Shown here one piece after another: positions 1-7,634 of a stretch of 21,503 nucleotides of DNA. The stretch comes from Rhodobacteraceae bacterium UBA3069 (lineage in GTDB: Bacteria > Pseudomonadota > Alphaproteobacteria > Rhodobacterales > Rhodobacteraceae). Position 1 is the first letter of the stretch. Each line of letters starts with the position of its first letter. The stretch covers positions 1-21,503 of the forward strand of contig DFBX01000087.1 in assembly GCA_002366795.1 (NCBI GenBank), in the 5' to 3' direction. A program made the translations under genes and the position numbers. The notes beneath the pieces are model-generated. The model had not been told where the DNA came from, did not search any database, and saw nothing but the letters and a program-made list of their open reading frames with translations.

Positions 1-16
1 TGGTAGTCTTCGTCAT
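1..16 (-). CDS. Possible 5' end of a leftward gene cut by the window edge
   Basis: Only five codons are visible (reads M-T-K-T-T). An ATG at 16-14 on the minus strand is preceded by AAGGA with 8 nt between, a good ribosome binding site. A second, out-of-frame ATG at 23-21 sits only 1 nt from the same AAGGA and is less likely. The product cannot be identified. It would lie 73 nt downstream of the small ORF at 90-254 on the same strand and could share its transcript. The call rests only on the start signals. Confidence 0.3.
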
Positions 17-74
17 GTGGCATATCCTTTTCTCAGACGAGAATTGCGGCGCGTGAACAACGCCATGATATGCC

Positions 75-87
75 GCCCCTCTGGGGC
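75..87 (-). terminator. Short GC hairpin just after the small ORF
   Basis: GCCCC (75-79) and GGGGC (83-87) form a perfect 5-bp stem with a 3-nt loop, starting 2 nt past the TGA stop at 92-90. No U-run follows on the minus-strand transcript, so it is at best a weak or Rho-assisted terminator, or an mRNA-stabilising 3' hairpin. Confidence 0.25.
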
Positions 88-89
88 TA

Positions 90-254
90 TCACCAACTTT
101 CAGCTATATCTCCCTCGTATCGGTTCAGGTAGGCGTTCAGCGCCGCCTCGGGGCCAAATGGCAGCATCTGCCGCAGCTCCAGCCAAAGGTCCGCACCTTC
201 GCCGGGGCTGAATTGCGCCCAAATGGGCGATATCATTTTCAATGCGCGTTTCAT
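90..254 (-). CDS. Small hypothetical protein, 54 residues
   Basis: I do not recognise a family. The reading frame begins M-K-R-A-L-K-M-I-S-P and ends D-I-A-E-S-W. It mixes a basic N-terminus with an acidic, aromatic-containing middle (WAQFSPGEG, LWLELRQM) and is probably a small soluble or amphipathic protein; it has no cysteine and no obvious membrane helix. The start at 254 is supported by AGGGA with 8 nt of spacing. Two in-phase stop codons (TGA, TAG) close the frame. A competing frame on the same strand starting at 315 has a very arginine- and proline-rich composition and no ribosome binding site, so I take it as a shadow. Upstream lies a possible promoter with a palindrome (322-350). Sequence similarity was not tested; conservation in related genomes would decide whether it is real. 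Confidence 0.55.
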   Translation of the reverse strand: MKRALKMISPIWAQFSPGEGADLWLELRQMLPFGPEAALNAYLNRYEGDIAESW

Positions 255-321
255 GGATCATGTCCCTTTTGTCTGACGAATCGGGCTTCCTGCGCGGTGA
301 CAGGTGGCTGGACATAGGTTA

Positions 322-350
322 AATCTGACCAAATCAGTCACCTTTGTCAA
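322..350 (-). promoter_or_regulatory. Possible promoter with operator-like palindrome for the small ORF
   Basis: On the minus strand a perfect TTGACA (350-345) is followed after 17 nt by CAGATT (327-322, 3 of 6 matches to TATAAT). The spacer contains a palindrome CTGA-N5-TCAG at 325-337, where a repressor could sit. The predicted transcript would start near 315, giving a leader of about 60 nt before the ATG at 254. The -35 match is good and the -10 weak. The remaining sequence from 351 to 427 contains the 12-bp alternating palindrome GGCGCGCGCGCC (379-390), and I see no convincing promoter there for the acyltransferase gene. Confidence 0.35.
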
Positions 351-427
351 ACACCCTTTTGGAAAAACCCGGTGAAGGGGCGCGCGCGCCGTGCTAACAG
401 GGTGAAAATTCGGGCAGAGGTAAAGCA

Positions 428-2308
428 ATGCGGCAAGGACAGGCGATCCGCCACGACATCGACGGGCTGCGCGCCATCGCCGTTCTGGTGGTGATGTTCT
501 TTCACGCCCACCTGACCGATTTTCGCGGCGGTTTCATCGGCGTGGACGTGTTCTTTGTCATCTCGGGCTTTCTGATCCTGCCGCAGATCACCGTGCAGCG
601 GGCCGCGGGGCGTTTTGCCCTGCCCGGCTTCCTTGCGCGGCGGGTGCGGCGGCTGGTGCCCGCGCTTGTGCCGGTGCTGATCTATGCCCTTGGCGCCGCA
701 ACGCTGTTGCTTGGCAGTGGCGCATACCGGGATTTCCTGCAAACGCTGGCGGGCGCGGCGGGCTATGTGTCGAACTATGTCCTGATGGCACAATCGGGCT
801 ATTTCGAACGAACCAGCGACACGCTGCTTTTGCTGCACACTTGGTCGCTGAGCGTCGAATTCCAGTTCTACCTGATCGCGCCACTGGTGCTGCTGCTGGC
901 GCGGGGGCGCATGGTCTGGGCGCTGGTGATCTTGGCGCTTGCCTCTTTCGCCTTGGCGGGCTGGCTGGTGTCGCATGGCTCCCCTTGGGCATTTTTCGGC
1001 ATCCTGCCCCGTTTCTGGGAACTGGCGCTTGGCGGGCTGGTCGGCATCGCCTTGCAGCGCCGCAGCCTGCCGGGTTGGTCCGGCCCGTGGCTGCGCCTTG
1101 GCGGACTGGCGCTGATCCTGATCGCCACGCATTTCTATCGGCCCGACATGGGGTTCCCCGGCATGGCCGCGCTGGTCCCCGCGCTTGGCACGGTCGCGGT
1201 GCTGGCCGCGCCTACGCGGCGCGATCCGCTGCTGTGGCTACTGAACAGCCGCGTGATGCAATGGATCGGCACACGCAGTTATTCGCTGTACCTGTGGCAC
1301 TGGCCGCTGATCGTCACCGTCACCCTGTTCGCCATCCACCCGACCGAGGGGCATTACGTCGCCGCCCTGCTGCTGACCTTTCCACTGGCCGAGCTGTCCT
1401 ATCGGCTGGTCGAAAATCCCGTTCGTCGCGGGCATGGCTGGCGGACCACCCGTGCCATGGCCGCCCTGACCCTGCTGCCCCCTGCCCTGATGCTGGCACT
1501 TTGGGGCGGACTTGGCGCTGCGGGTGACGGGCTGCGCCGCCACCTGCCGCTGGAGGCAACGCGCCATTTCCGCAACCTCGCCGATACCGAGCGCCGCGCC
1601 TATATGCAGACCGAGCTGGGCAATGGTGCGGGCCGCCAGTGCAGTTTCGATGTGCTGCCGGATCATGCCGCCATGCGCGCCTGCCTGCTGGACGCTCCTG
1701 CAAACCCCGTTCTGGTGATCGGGGACAGCCATGGGCGCGATACCTACCAGGCACTGCGCCGCGCCTTTCCTGATCGTCCCATGGTCCTGATGCACCAATC
1801 CGGCTGTGCGCCTGCTGATTATCGGGCGTCTGCCAATTCACATTGCTTTGCGGGGTTGTCGGATCTGATGCGCGACACCCTGCCCGATTTGCAGCCCAAG
1901 GCGGTGATCCTTACATCGCACTGGCCCGCGAAAGCCTTGCCTGCCCTGCCCGCAACCGTGGATGCGCTGTCAGGCACCCCCGCCGCCATCGTGAATGCCA
2001 CCCCGGTATTCCGCGCCGATGTGGCAAATCTGTTGCGTCAGGCAGGGGCCGCGCCGGATGACCTGTCCGCCCGCTTGTCCACAAGCCAGTTCAAGGCAGA
2101 TATTACCGCGATCAATGACCGGCTGGCCCGGATGGGCCTGCCCGTGATCGACAAGCTGTCGCATCTCTGCACAGTCGCGGGTTGCAGCCCCTATACGCCC
2201 GACGCGCACCTGGTCTGGTGGGACGACCAGCACCTTTCCGTGCCGGCCATCACGTATCTGGCCAGCAAATTCGCCAGCGATCCAACCCTGCACGCCTTGC
2301 TGGACTAG
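428..2308 (+). CDS. OafA-type membrane O-acyltransferase with C-terminal SGNH domain
   Basis: This is a 626-residue integral membrane acyltransferase of the Acyl_transf_3 family (OafA/YrhL type), which transfers acyl groups, usually acetyl, onto surface sugars across the inner membrane. The N-terminal part carries the family hallmarks DIDGLRAIAV (residues 10-19), FFH with the conserved histidine at 26, and GVDVFFVISGFLI, followed by about ten hydrophobic segments up to residue ~365. The C-terminal ~240 residues are a periplasmic SGNH-like esterase/acyltransferase domain: the nucleophile motif is GDSHGRD near 431-437 and the D-x-x-H pair lies in WWDDQHLS near 600. This two-domain layout is normal for the family. 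GAGG with 7-nt spacing supports the start. The acceptor is unknown: O-antigen, capsule, exopolysaccharide or peptidoglycan are possible, and no glycan cluster is adjacent. It ends 16 nt from the convergent oxidoreductase gene. Confidence 0.9.
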   Translation: MRQGQAIRHDIDGLRAIAVLVVMFFHAHLTDFRGGFIGVDVFFVISGFLILPQITVQRAAGRFALPGFLARRVRRLVPALVPVLIYALGAATLLLGSGAYRDFLQTLAGAAGYVSNYVLMAQSGYFERTSDTLLLLHTWSLSVEFQFYLIAPLVLLLARGRMVWALVILALASFALAGWLVSHGSPWAFFGILPRFWELALGGLVGIALQRRSLPGWSGPWLRLGGLALILIATHFYRPDMGFPGMAALVPALGTVAVLAAPTRRDPLLWLLNSRVMQWIGTRSYSLYLWHWPLIVTVTLFAIHPTEGHYVAALLLTFPLAELSYRLVENPVRRGHGWRTTRAMAALTLLPPALMLALWGGLGAAGDGLRRHLPLEATRHFRNLADTERRAYMQTELGNGAGRQCSFDVLPDHAAMRACLLDAPANPVLVIGDSHGRDTYQALRRAFPDRPMVLMHQSGCAPADYRASANSHCFAGLSDLMRDTLPDLQPKAVILTSHWPAKALPALPATVDALSGTPAAIVNATPVFRADVANLLRQAGAAPDDLSARLSTSQFKADITAINDRLARMGLPVIDKLSHLCTVAGCSPYTPDAHLVWWDDQHLSVPAITYLASKFASDPTLHALLD

Positions 2309-2324
2309 CCCGGGGCGTCTTGCA

Positions 2325-3476
2325 TCAGGCCTCTGGCTGCTCGCCGCCGCTGCGCAGGCCCTTGGCCCATTTCGACAGCCACCAGCTGTAGGCTGGGTTC
2401 CAATCCATCAAGTCGGGATCATTCCCCAGTCGCACCGCCGCATGGCGCGGCCAATAGGGATCGAACAGGGCCTGCCGCCCGATGGCGATCAGATCGGCGC
2501 TGTCCCTGGCCAGCAATTCCTCGGCCAGTTCGGGCGTGCGGATCATGCCCACGGCCTGTGTCATTACGCCGGTTTCCGCGCGGATACGTTGGGCGAAAGG
2601 CGCCTGATAGGCCGGACCGCGCGTGATCGAGGCATTCGTTGACCCGGCGACCATATTCCCCCCCGAGGAGGTATCGACCACATCCACCCCCGCCGCTTTC
2701 AGCGCGGCAGCCAACATCACCGCATCGTCAGGGGTAAACCCGCCGTCGATCCAGTCGGTCGCGGAAATGCGGGCGAACAGCGGCACGTCATCGGGAATGG
2801 CCCCGCGCACGGCGGCGGCGATTTCCACCGGATAGCGCATCCGGTTTTCAAGACTGCCACCATATTCATCCGTCCGCTGGTTCGCCAAAGGCGTCAGGAA
2901 GGATTGCAACAGATAACCATGCGCCATGTGCAATTCCAGCACCTCGAACCCTGCATCCAATGCGCGGCGCGCCCCAGCCACGAAAGCATCGCGCACATCG
3001 TCCATATCGGCGCGGGTCATGGCGCGCGGCATCAGCCAACCATCGGTAAAGGGAATGGCCGAAGGGGCCAGCGGCTGCCACCGCGCCTCGCCCCGCGCGA
3101 CATCTTCGTCAGTCAAAGGCCCGTTGCCCTGCCACGCCCGCTGCGTTGCCGCCTTGCGCCCGCCATGACCCAACTGGATGCCCGGCACTGTCCCCTCGGA
3201 CCGCAGGAAAGCGGCGATCTTGCCCAGCTCTTTGGCCTGACCGTCCTCCCATATGCCAAGGCAGCCATTGGTGATGCGGCCAGCGGGCGTCACCCCCGTA
3301 GCCTCAACGATGACCAAACCAGCCCCGCCAAGGGCAAACTTGCCGTAGTGAACATGGTGGAACGGCGCAGGATAGCCGTTTTCGGCGCGATACATGCACA
3401 TCGGGGAAATGACGATCCGGTTGGGGATCGTCACGCCGCGAATGGTCAGTGGTGTGAAAAGCTGTGTTGTGGTCAT
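2325..3476 (-). CDS. Old yellow enzyme family NADH:flavin oxidoreductase (YqjM-like)
   Basis: A 383-residue FMN-dependent ene-reductase of the old yellow enzyme family, which uses NAD(P)H to reduce activated C=C bonds of enones and related compounds in the cytoplasm. Hallmarks of the YqjM-like group are visible: SPMCMY with cysteine 27 and tyrosine 29 near the flavin, QLGHGGRKA near 101-109, and the substrate-anchoring pair H183/H186 in ELHMAHGYLL. The frame is open upstream to 3572, but that stretch overlaps the end of the upstream dehydrogenase gene; I choose the ATG at 3476, 4 nt after that gene's stop, because family members start with a sequence like MTTTQLF. The ribosome binding site (GGGTGA) is weak, suggesting translational coupling. 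Pairing with a zinc alcohol dehydrogenase suggests a joint role in oxidising/reducing small alcohols, aldehydes or enals; the substrate is not deducible. Confidence 0.9.
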   Translation of the reverse strand: MTTTQLFTPLTIRGVTIPNRIVISPMCMYRAENGYPAPFHHVHYGKFALGGAGLVIVEATGVTPAGRITNGCLGIWEDGQAKELGKIAAFLRSEGTVPGIQLGHGGRKAATQRAWQGNGPLTDEDVARGEARWQPLAPSAIPFTDGWLMPRAMTRADMDDVRDAFVAGARRALDAGFEVLELHMAHGYLLQSFLTPLANQRTDEYGGSLENRMRYPVEIAAAVRGAIPDDVPLFARISATDWIDGGFTPDDAVMLAAALKAAGVDVVDTSSGGNMVAGSTNASITRGPAYQAPFAQRIRAETGVMTQAVGMIRTPELAEELLARDSADLIAIGRQALFDPYWPRHAAVRLGNDPDLMDWNPAYSWWLSKWAKGLRSGGEQPEA

Positions 3477-3480
3477 GTCA

Positions 3481-4620
3481 TCACCCGTGCGGCGCAAGGA
3501 TTTGGCGCAGGGCCGTGCCTGCTGCAAGCCGGTCGAACCCCGCGTTGATTTCCTCCAGAGAGACGATGCCATCCATCAGGCTGTCCACCGGCAACTGCCC
3601 GTTGCGATACATCGCGATATAGCGCGGGATGTCACGTGTCGGCACGCATGACCCCATGTAAGACCCCAGTATCGCCTTTTCGTTCGTCACCAGGTCGGCA
3701 TGTTCGAACCCGAATTCAGCCCCTGCGGGCGACAGCCCGCCGGTGGTGATCCGCCCACCGCGCGCCGTGATCGCAAAGGCGGTTTTCATTGCAGGCACCG
3801 CACCCGCCAGTTCGACCGCATGATCGACGCCGCCTTGGGTCAGGTCGCGCACCTTTTCCACCAGATCGGGGTCAGCGGCGTTGAACGTATGCGTCGCGCC
3901 CAACTCGCGCGCCTTGGCCAGCTTGTGATCTTCCATGTCGATGCCGATGATCGTGTCCGCGCCCACGGCCTTGGCCCCCATGACGCCGCACAGGCCAACG
4001 CCGCCCAGACCGAAGACCGCCACGGATTCGCCCGGCACCACGCGGGCCGTGTTCAGCACCGCGCCCACGCCGGTCATCACCGCGCAGCCAAAGACCGCCG
4101 CATCGGTCATGTTCAAATCCTTGTCCACCTTCACGACGGACCCACGATTGACCACCGCGTATTCGGCAAAGCAGGACACGCCGGTATGGTGGCGCACGGT
4201 GTTGCCTTCGGCGTCCTTGATCCGTGATCCGCCTGAAATCAACTCTCCGGCGGCGCGGGCCGCGGGGGCCGCGTCGCAGATGTTGCCACGCCCCGACAGG
4301 CAGCTTTTGCAGCGCCCGCAAGAGACCGAGAACTGGAACACCACCGGATCGCCCACCTTGATGTCGGTGACCGCGCTGCCAACCTCGACCACCTCGCCAG
4401 CGCCTTCGTGCCCCATGGCCATGGGCAGCGGCACCGGGCGCGCGCCGTCGATCACCGACAGGTCCGAATGGCAAAGCCCCGCACCCAGCACCTTGACCAC
4501 AAGGTCCGTCGCCTTGGGCGGGTCCAGGGTGATCGTCTCGATCGACAGGGGTTTGCTCTCGGCATAGGGCGACGGCGCCCCGATCTTGCGCAGCACGGCA
4601 GCCTTGCAGGTGATGGTCAT
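3481..4620 (-). CDS. Zinc-dependent alcohol dehydrogenase
   Basis: A 379-residue medium-chain dehydrogenase/reductase with zinc, oxidising an alcohol with NAD. Catalytic zinc ligands are C50 (GLCHSD), H71-E72 (GHEGAGEV) and C179 (FGCAVMTG). The structural zinc lobe is complete with C101, C104, C107 and C115 (CGRCKSC...C). The Rossmann motif GLGGVG is at 204-209, and D228 at the end of the second strand favours NAD over NADP. Length and layout fit the class III-like alcohol dehydrogenases, but the glutathione-dependent formaldehyde enzyme is not proven. GGGAG lies 10 nt before the ATG. It sits 4 nt before the old yellow enzyme gene and 123 nt after the phosphatase gene, so the dehydrogenase and old yellow enzyme are very probably one transcript. 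Substrate unknown. Confidence 0.9.
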   Translation of the reverse strand: MTITCKAAVLRKIGAPSPYAESKPLSIETITLDPPKATDLVVKVLGAGLCHSDLSVIDGARPVPLPMAMGHEGAGEVVEVGSAVTDIKVGDPVVFQFSVSCGRCKSCLSGRGNICDAAPAARAAGELISGGSRIKDAEGNTVRHHTGVSCFAEYAVVNRGSVVKVDKDLNMTDAAVFGCAVMTGVGAVLNTARVVPGESVAVFGLGGVGLCGVMGAKAVGADTIIGIDMEDHKLAKARELGATHTFNAADPDLVEKVRDLTQGGVDHAVELAGAVPAMKTAFAITARGGRITTGGLSPAGAEFGFEHADLVTNEKAILGSYMGSCVPTRDIPRYIAMYRNGQLPVDSLMDGIVSLEEINAGFDRLAAGTALRQILAPHG

Positions 4621-4743
4621 GTTTGTCTTTCTCCCTCATCGCGCGGCAAGGTTTGGCGCGCGCCTGCGGACAAGAGGCCTTATCCCACGACAAAACGCAA
4701 GCCGTGCAAACGGGCATACCGCATGATGAAATTTCGGAACAGA

Positions 4744-5439
4744 CTAGCCCGTGCACTCCTTGCGCTTTTTGCGCGCGTCGTTGAAACGCGCCTGCAGGGC
4801 ATCGGCGTCATATTCATCGCGCAACCATTGCTCGAACCCAATGGGGGCGCGGGCATTGCGCGCGGCGTATTCATCCAGAAACGCATCCAGCACGCCGGTC
4901 TTGAACCGTTTGACATGGGCATACCGCAGCGAAAGCATCTTGCGGGCATCTTCGACCGGCGCGCCCTCCATCACCATCAGCCAGACCGCGCTGGCCACTG
5001 CGGCGCGATCCGCACCCGATTTGCAATGCATCAAAAAGGGACGTTCGATATTGTGGAAGATATCGATCAGGTTCAGCACGGCATCGCGCGCCGGCGCACG
5101 CGACGACCTCAGGGAAACCGTAATCAGCCGCAGCCCCAAATCGGCGCAATCGGCCTTTTCCAACATCTGGTTGGCCCTGATCCCGTCGCCCCGCAGGCTG
5201 AGAATGGTATTAATGCCCATCGCCTTGGCCCGCGCCAGGCGTACGCGCGTGGGCTGGTTCGACCGATAGACACCGGGCGCGATCTGTTCGAAATTATGCC
5301 ACCACGCGCGGACAAACCCGTGATCCATCCAGAACACCGACCGTTCAGCACGGCGGCGCGTGGCCGGATCGGACATATCGGCACCGGGAAATTGCAGAAG
5401 CCGCGTTTCGAGTGCTTTCAGTTTCGCCTTGAGTGTCAC
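4744..5439 (-). CDS. Protein tyrosine / dual-specificity phosphatase-like protein
   Basis: A 231-residue cytoplasmic protein with the cysteine-dependent phosphatase signature HC-x5-R: MHCKSGADRA, nucleophile C139 and phosphate-binding R145. Before it, residues ~55-110 (VYRSNQPT...ILSLRGD) match the N-terminal strand pattern of bacterial DSP/PTPase proteins fused or related to the 'beta-lactamase-inhibitor-like / NAD kinase-linked' phosphatase families. A candidate general acid is D119 (ARDA) but this is uncertain. The start is GTG, chosen because AAGG lies 7 nt upstream. The tail is highly charged (DARKKRKE). It diverges from the CbiX gene across a 120-nt gap and precedes the dehydrogenase by 123 nt. 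The substrate could be a phosphoprotein, an inositol phosphate or another small molecule; nothing here tells which. Confidence 0.85.
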   Translation of the reverse strand: MTLKAKLKALETRLLQFPGADMSDPATRRRAERSVFWMDHGFVRAWWHNFEQIAPGVYRSNQPTRVRLARAKAMGINTILSLRGDGIRANQMLEKADCADLGLRLITVSLRSSRAPARDAVLNLIDIFHNIERPFLMHCKSGADRAAVASAVWLMVMEGAPVEDARKMLSLRYAHVKRFKTGVLDAFLDEYAARNARAPIGFEQWLRDEYDADALQARFNDARKKRKECTG

Positions 5440-5559
5440 GCGCGGGCCTTTGGGTCAGGGGGTTGCGCACCAGATAGGGCATTTTCACTTTGGCCGGAAC
5501 CAAATTACGTGGAAACGCGGCGCGCTGCGGCCTATCTGTTGCGCAAGAAAGGATCTGTC

Positions 5560-6246
5560 ATGCCTCATGCCCTGATCGTCGCCCATGGTTCCCCCGCCGA
5601 TCCCACCCCGCAAGAGGCACGGCTGCATGCCATTGCCGATGCGGTCGGCGTGCTGCTGCCCGGTTGGCAGGTGAAAGGCGCGACGCTTGCGGCCGAGGGT
5701 GCGCTGGAAACGGCGCTGGACGGGCTGGACCAGCCGCTGATCTACCCGTTTTTCATGGCCGAAGGCTGGTTCACCGGCACCAACCTGCCACGCCGCCTGA
5801 AAAAAGCGGGGCACGAGGGGCTGGAACAAATGCGCCCCTTCGGCACCGACCCCGCACTGGTCGACCTGATGGCCCGCGCCGCCACGCAGGCCACGACAGG
5901 GTCCAGGAACCTGTTGATCGCCGCTCATGGCTCCAATATCTCGGGCACTTCGGGGGACACGACCTATGCCATGGCGCAGGCACTGTCGATCCGGACGGGG
6001 TTCGCCCATATCGAATGCGGCTTTGTCGAAGAGGCCCCGTTCCTGCAGGACGTGGCACATGACATGCAAAGCGGCGTCTGCCTGCCGTTCTTTGCCCTGC
6101 GCGCGGACCATGTGACTGGCGACATACCCGCGGCATTGGATAAGGCCGGATTCGATGGCCCATGCCTGCCGCCCATTGGTGAAGACCCCGGCGTGCCCAC
6201 CCTGATCGCCTCCGCGCTGAGGCGTCAGAACCTGTCAGATCGATAG
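5560..6246 (+). CDS. CbiX/SirB-type chelatase-like protein with two half-domains
   Basis: A 228-residue protein of the sirohydrochlorin chelatase superfamily, which inserts Co2+ or Fe2+ into sirohydrochlorin for cobalamin or siroheme synthesis. The characteristic AHGS motif occurs twice, at H9 (IVAHGSPADPT) and at H123 (IAAHGSNISGT), so the protein is a tandem of two CbiX halves, one of which usually carries the metal-binding histidines. The frame is open much further upstream (to 4408), but this overlaps the phosphatase gene; the ATG at 5560 has AAAGGA with 6-nt spacing. No other tetrapyrrole gene is adjacent, so the biological product is uncertain. Its last 22 nt overlap the end of the convergent FAD oxidoreductase gene. 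Confidence 0.85.
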   Translation: MPHALIVAHGSPADPTPQEARLHAIADAVGVLLPGWQVKGATLAAEGALETALDGLDQPLIYPFFMAEGWFTGTNLPRRLKKAGHEGLEQMRPFGTDPALVDLMARAATQATTGSRNLLIAAHGSNISGTSGDTTYAMAQALSIRTGFAHIECGFVEEAPFLQDVAHDMQSGVCLPFFALRADHVTGDIPAALDKAGFDGPCLPPIGEDPGVPTLIASALRRQNLSDR

Positions 6247-7484
6247 GCCGACAGATCCTCGTTCGCCGGTTTGCCCCGGACCAGATCGGCCACGATCTGC
6301 CCGGTGCGCGGGGCCATCATCAGCCCCCAATGGCTGTGCCCGAAAGCCCCGATCAGACCCGGCAAGCCCTTGATTTCGCCCAGAACCGGCAGGCTGTCGG
6401 GAAAGGTCGGGCGCAAGCCGGACCAGCTGCGCGCCTGCGCCTTGCCCAGATCGGGCAGCATCCGCCGCCCGCCTTCGATCACCAGCTTGCGCCGCGCATC
6501 GGACGGCGGGCTGTCGATGCCCGAAAACTCTGCCGTGCCCGCGACCCGCACCCCCGATGCCATGGTCGAGGCGACGACCTTCAATTCGTTATCCATCACC
6601 GAGTGGTTCACCTGTACCGACGCGCCGGGAAAGAACGCGTGATAGCCGCGCTCACCCTCCAGCGGCAGGTCCACACCCAGCGGCGCCAACAGCCGCGCCG
6701 ACCACGCCCCCGCCGCCAGCACCACCTTGGGCGCGCGCAAATCCCCGGCCGAGGTCGAGATATGCCAGCCATCCGCATCATCCGGAAACAGGCGCAGCAC
6801 ATCGGCCTGCATGATCTCGCCCCCCATGGCGCGGAATTTTTCGGCCAACGCGGTGCCGATGCCGCCGGGCGACAGGGTGCGCCCCTGCCCCTTCATAACC
6901 ACCGCACCTTTGAAATCGGTGGACAGGGCCGGCTCCAGCTTGCGCAACTCTTCGGCCCCGATGATTGCTGTTTCAACGCCGTAAAGCTGGTGCAACTCCT
7001 GCTCCAGCGGTGATTCCTTCAACTTGTCGGCATGGCGGGTAGCGTGGATGAAATAGCTGTCGCGGATCAGGTCCTCTTGCCCTGTGCCCGCAAGGTGACG
7101 CCGGAACAGATCGACATTGCCACGGTTCAGGAACTCCATCGCGCGGGCCACTTCGCGCACCCGCGCGGGCCGCGACCGGGCAAGGAATTTCAGCCCGAAC
7201 GGGACAAAGCGCGGCAAGTATCCGGGGCGCAGGCGCAACGGCCCGTCCGCGCGCAGCAGCATTCCCGGCAGATCGCGCCACAGACCCGGCATCGCATTGG
7301 GCAGCACACAACCCGGCCCGATCACCCCGGCATTGCCATGGCTTGCCCCCTGCCCCGGCGCGTCCCGGTCGATCAGGCGCACCTGCACGCCAGCCTCTGT
7401 CAGCGACAGGGCCGAACAGATGCCCACGATCCCGCCACCCACAACGGTCACACGGGGTGCAAACTGCGAATTTCGGACTGGCAT
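6225..7484 (-). CDS. DadA-like FAD-dependent amino acid oxidoreductase
   Basis: A 419-residue member of the DAO/DadA superfamily. Members oxidise D-amino acids, glycine, sarcosine or N-methyl amino acids, passing electrons to quinone or oxygen. An N-terminal FAD-binding Rossmann motif (VTVVGGGIVGI, residues 12-22) ends with an acidic strand (RLIDRD) that binds the ribose. The C-terminal GLRPTFPDSLPVLGE and FGHSHWGLMMAP match the second FAD/substrate segment seen in DadA-type enzymes. Length suits DadA. The start at 7484 is marked by AAGGAG with 6-nt spacing; the frame remains open upstream but would run over the TetR gene. A tight GC hairpin (7502-7515) lies just upstream of the ribosome binding site. 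The divergent TetR gene is a plausible regulator. True substrate is not deducible. Confidence 0.9.
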   Translation of the reverse strand: MPVRNSQFAPRVTVVGGGIVGICSALSLTEAGVQVRLIDRDAPGQGASHGNAGVIGPGCVLPNAMPGLWRDLPGMLLRADGPLRLRPGYLPRFVPFGLKFLARSRPARVREVARAMEFLNRGNVDLFRRHLAGTGQEDLIRDSYFIHATRHADKLKESPLEQELHQLYGVETAIIGAEELRKLEPALSTDFKGAVVMKGQGRTLSPGGIGTALAEKFRAMGGEIMQADVLRLFPDDADGWHISTSAGDLRAPKVVLAAGAWSARLLAPLGVDLPLEGERGYHAFFPGASVQVNHSVMDNELKVVASTMASGVRVAGTAEFSGIDSPPSDARRKLVIEGGRRMLPDLGKAQARSWSGLRPTFPDSLPVLGEIKGLPGLIGAFGHSHWGLMMAPRTGQIVADLVRGKPANEDLSAYRSDRF

Positions 7485-7501
7485 TTCAGGCTCCTTCAAG
7501 G

Positions 7502-7515
7502 GCGGCGTTCGCCGC
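7502..7515 (-). promoter_or_regulatory. Tight GC hairpin in the leader of the DadA-like gene
   Basis: GCGGCG (7502-7507) pairs with CGCCGC (7510-7515), giving a stem of 5-6 bp with a 2-4 nt loop, ending 5 nt before the CTCCTT complement of the ribosome binding site (7491-7496). It could influence translation or mRNA stability; alternatively it is a TetR-binding palindrome. Either role is inference. Confidence 0.3.
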
Positions 7516-7598
7516 AGCCTAAGAACATATCCATCGCCGCGTAAAGAGGCAGGTTTCAACTGTCCCTCCCCCCGCGTCATCGCGCCCTGTTTCTGCAC

Positions 7599-7628
7599 TT
7601 GCACAATGACAATACGCCGCCGTAGGCT
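7599..7628 (+). promoter_or_regulatory. Probable leaderless promoter of the TetR gene
   Basis: TTGCAC (7599-7604), 18-nt spacer, TAGGCT (7623-7628), then 6 nt to the ATG at 7635. The expected transcription start would coincide with the A of the start codon. No Shine-Dalgarno sequence is visible, which fits a leaderless mRNA. Box matches are moderate (4 of 6 and 3 of 6). Confidence 0.4.
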
Positions 7629-7634
7629 GGCCCC

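Noticed and set aside
100..315. 71-codon minus-strand frame overlapping the small ORF
   Set aside because: No ribosome binding site at its start and a low-complexity Arg/Pro/Ala composition; the alternative 54-codon frame has proper signals.
379..390. GGCGCGCGCGCC palindrome before the acyltransferase
   Set aside because: Noted as a possible operator or Z-DNA-prone site, but a short GC-alternating run is expected by chance in this base composition.
347..1132. 261-codon minus-strand frame within the acyltransferase gene
   Set aside because: Gln/Arg/His-rich antisense of a clear acyltransferase; no ribosome binding site or family resemblance.
4408..5559. Upstream extension of the CbiX frame
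   Set aside because: It is antisense to the phosphatase and dehydrogenase genes; the ATG at 5560 has a clear ribosome binding site and begins the conserved domain.
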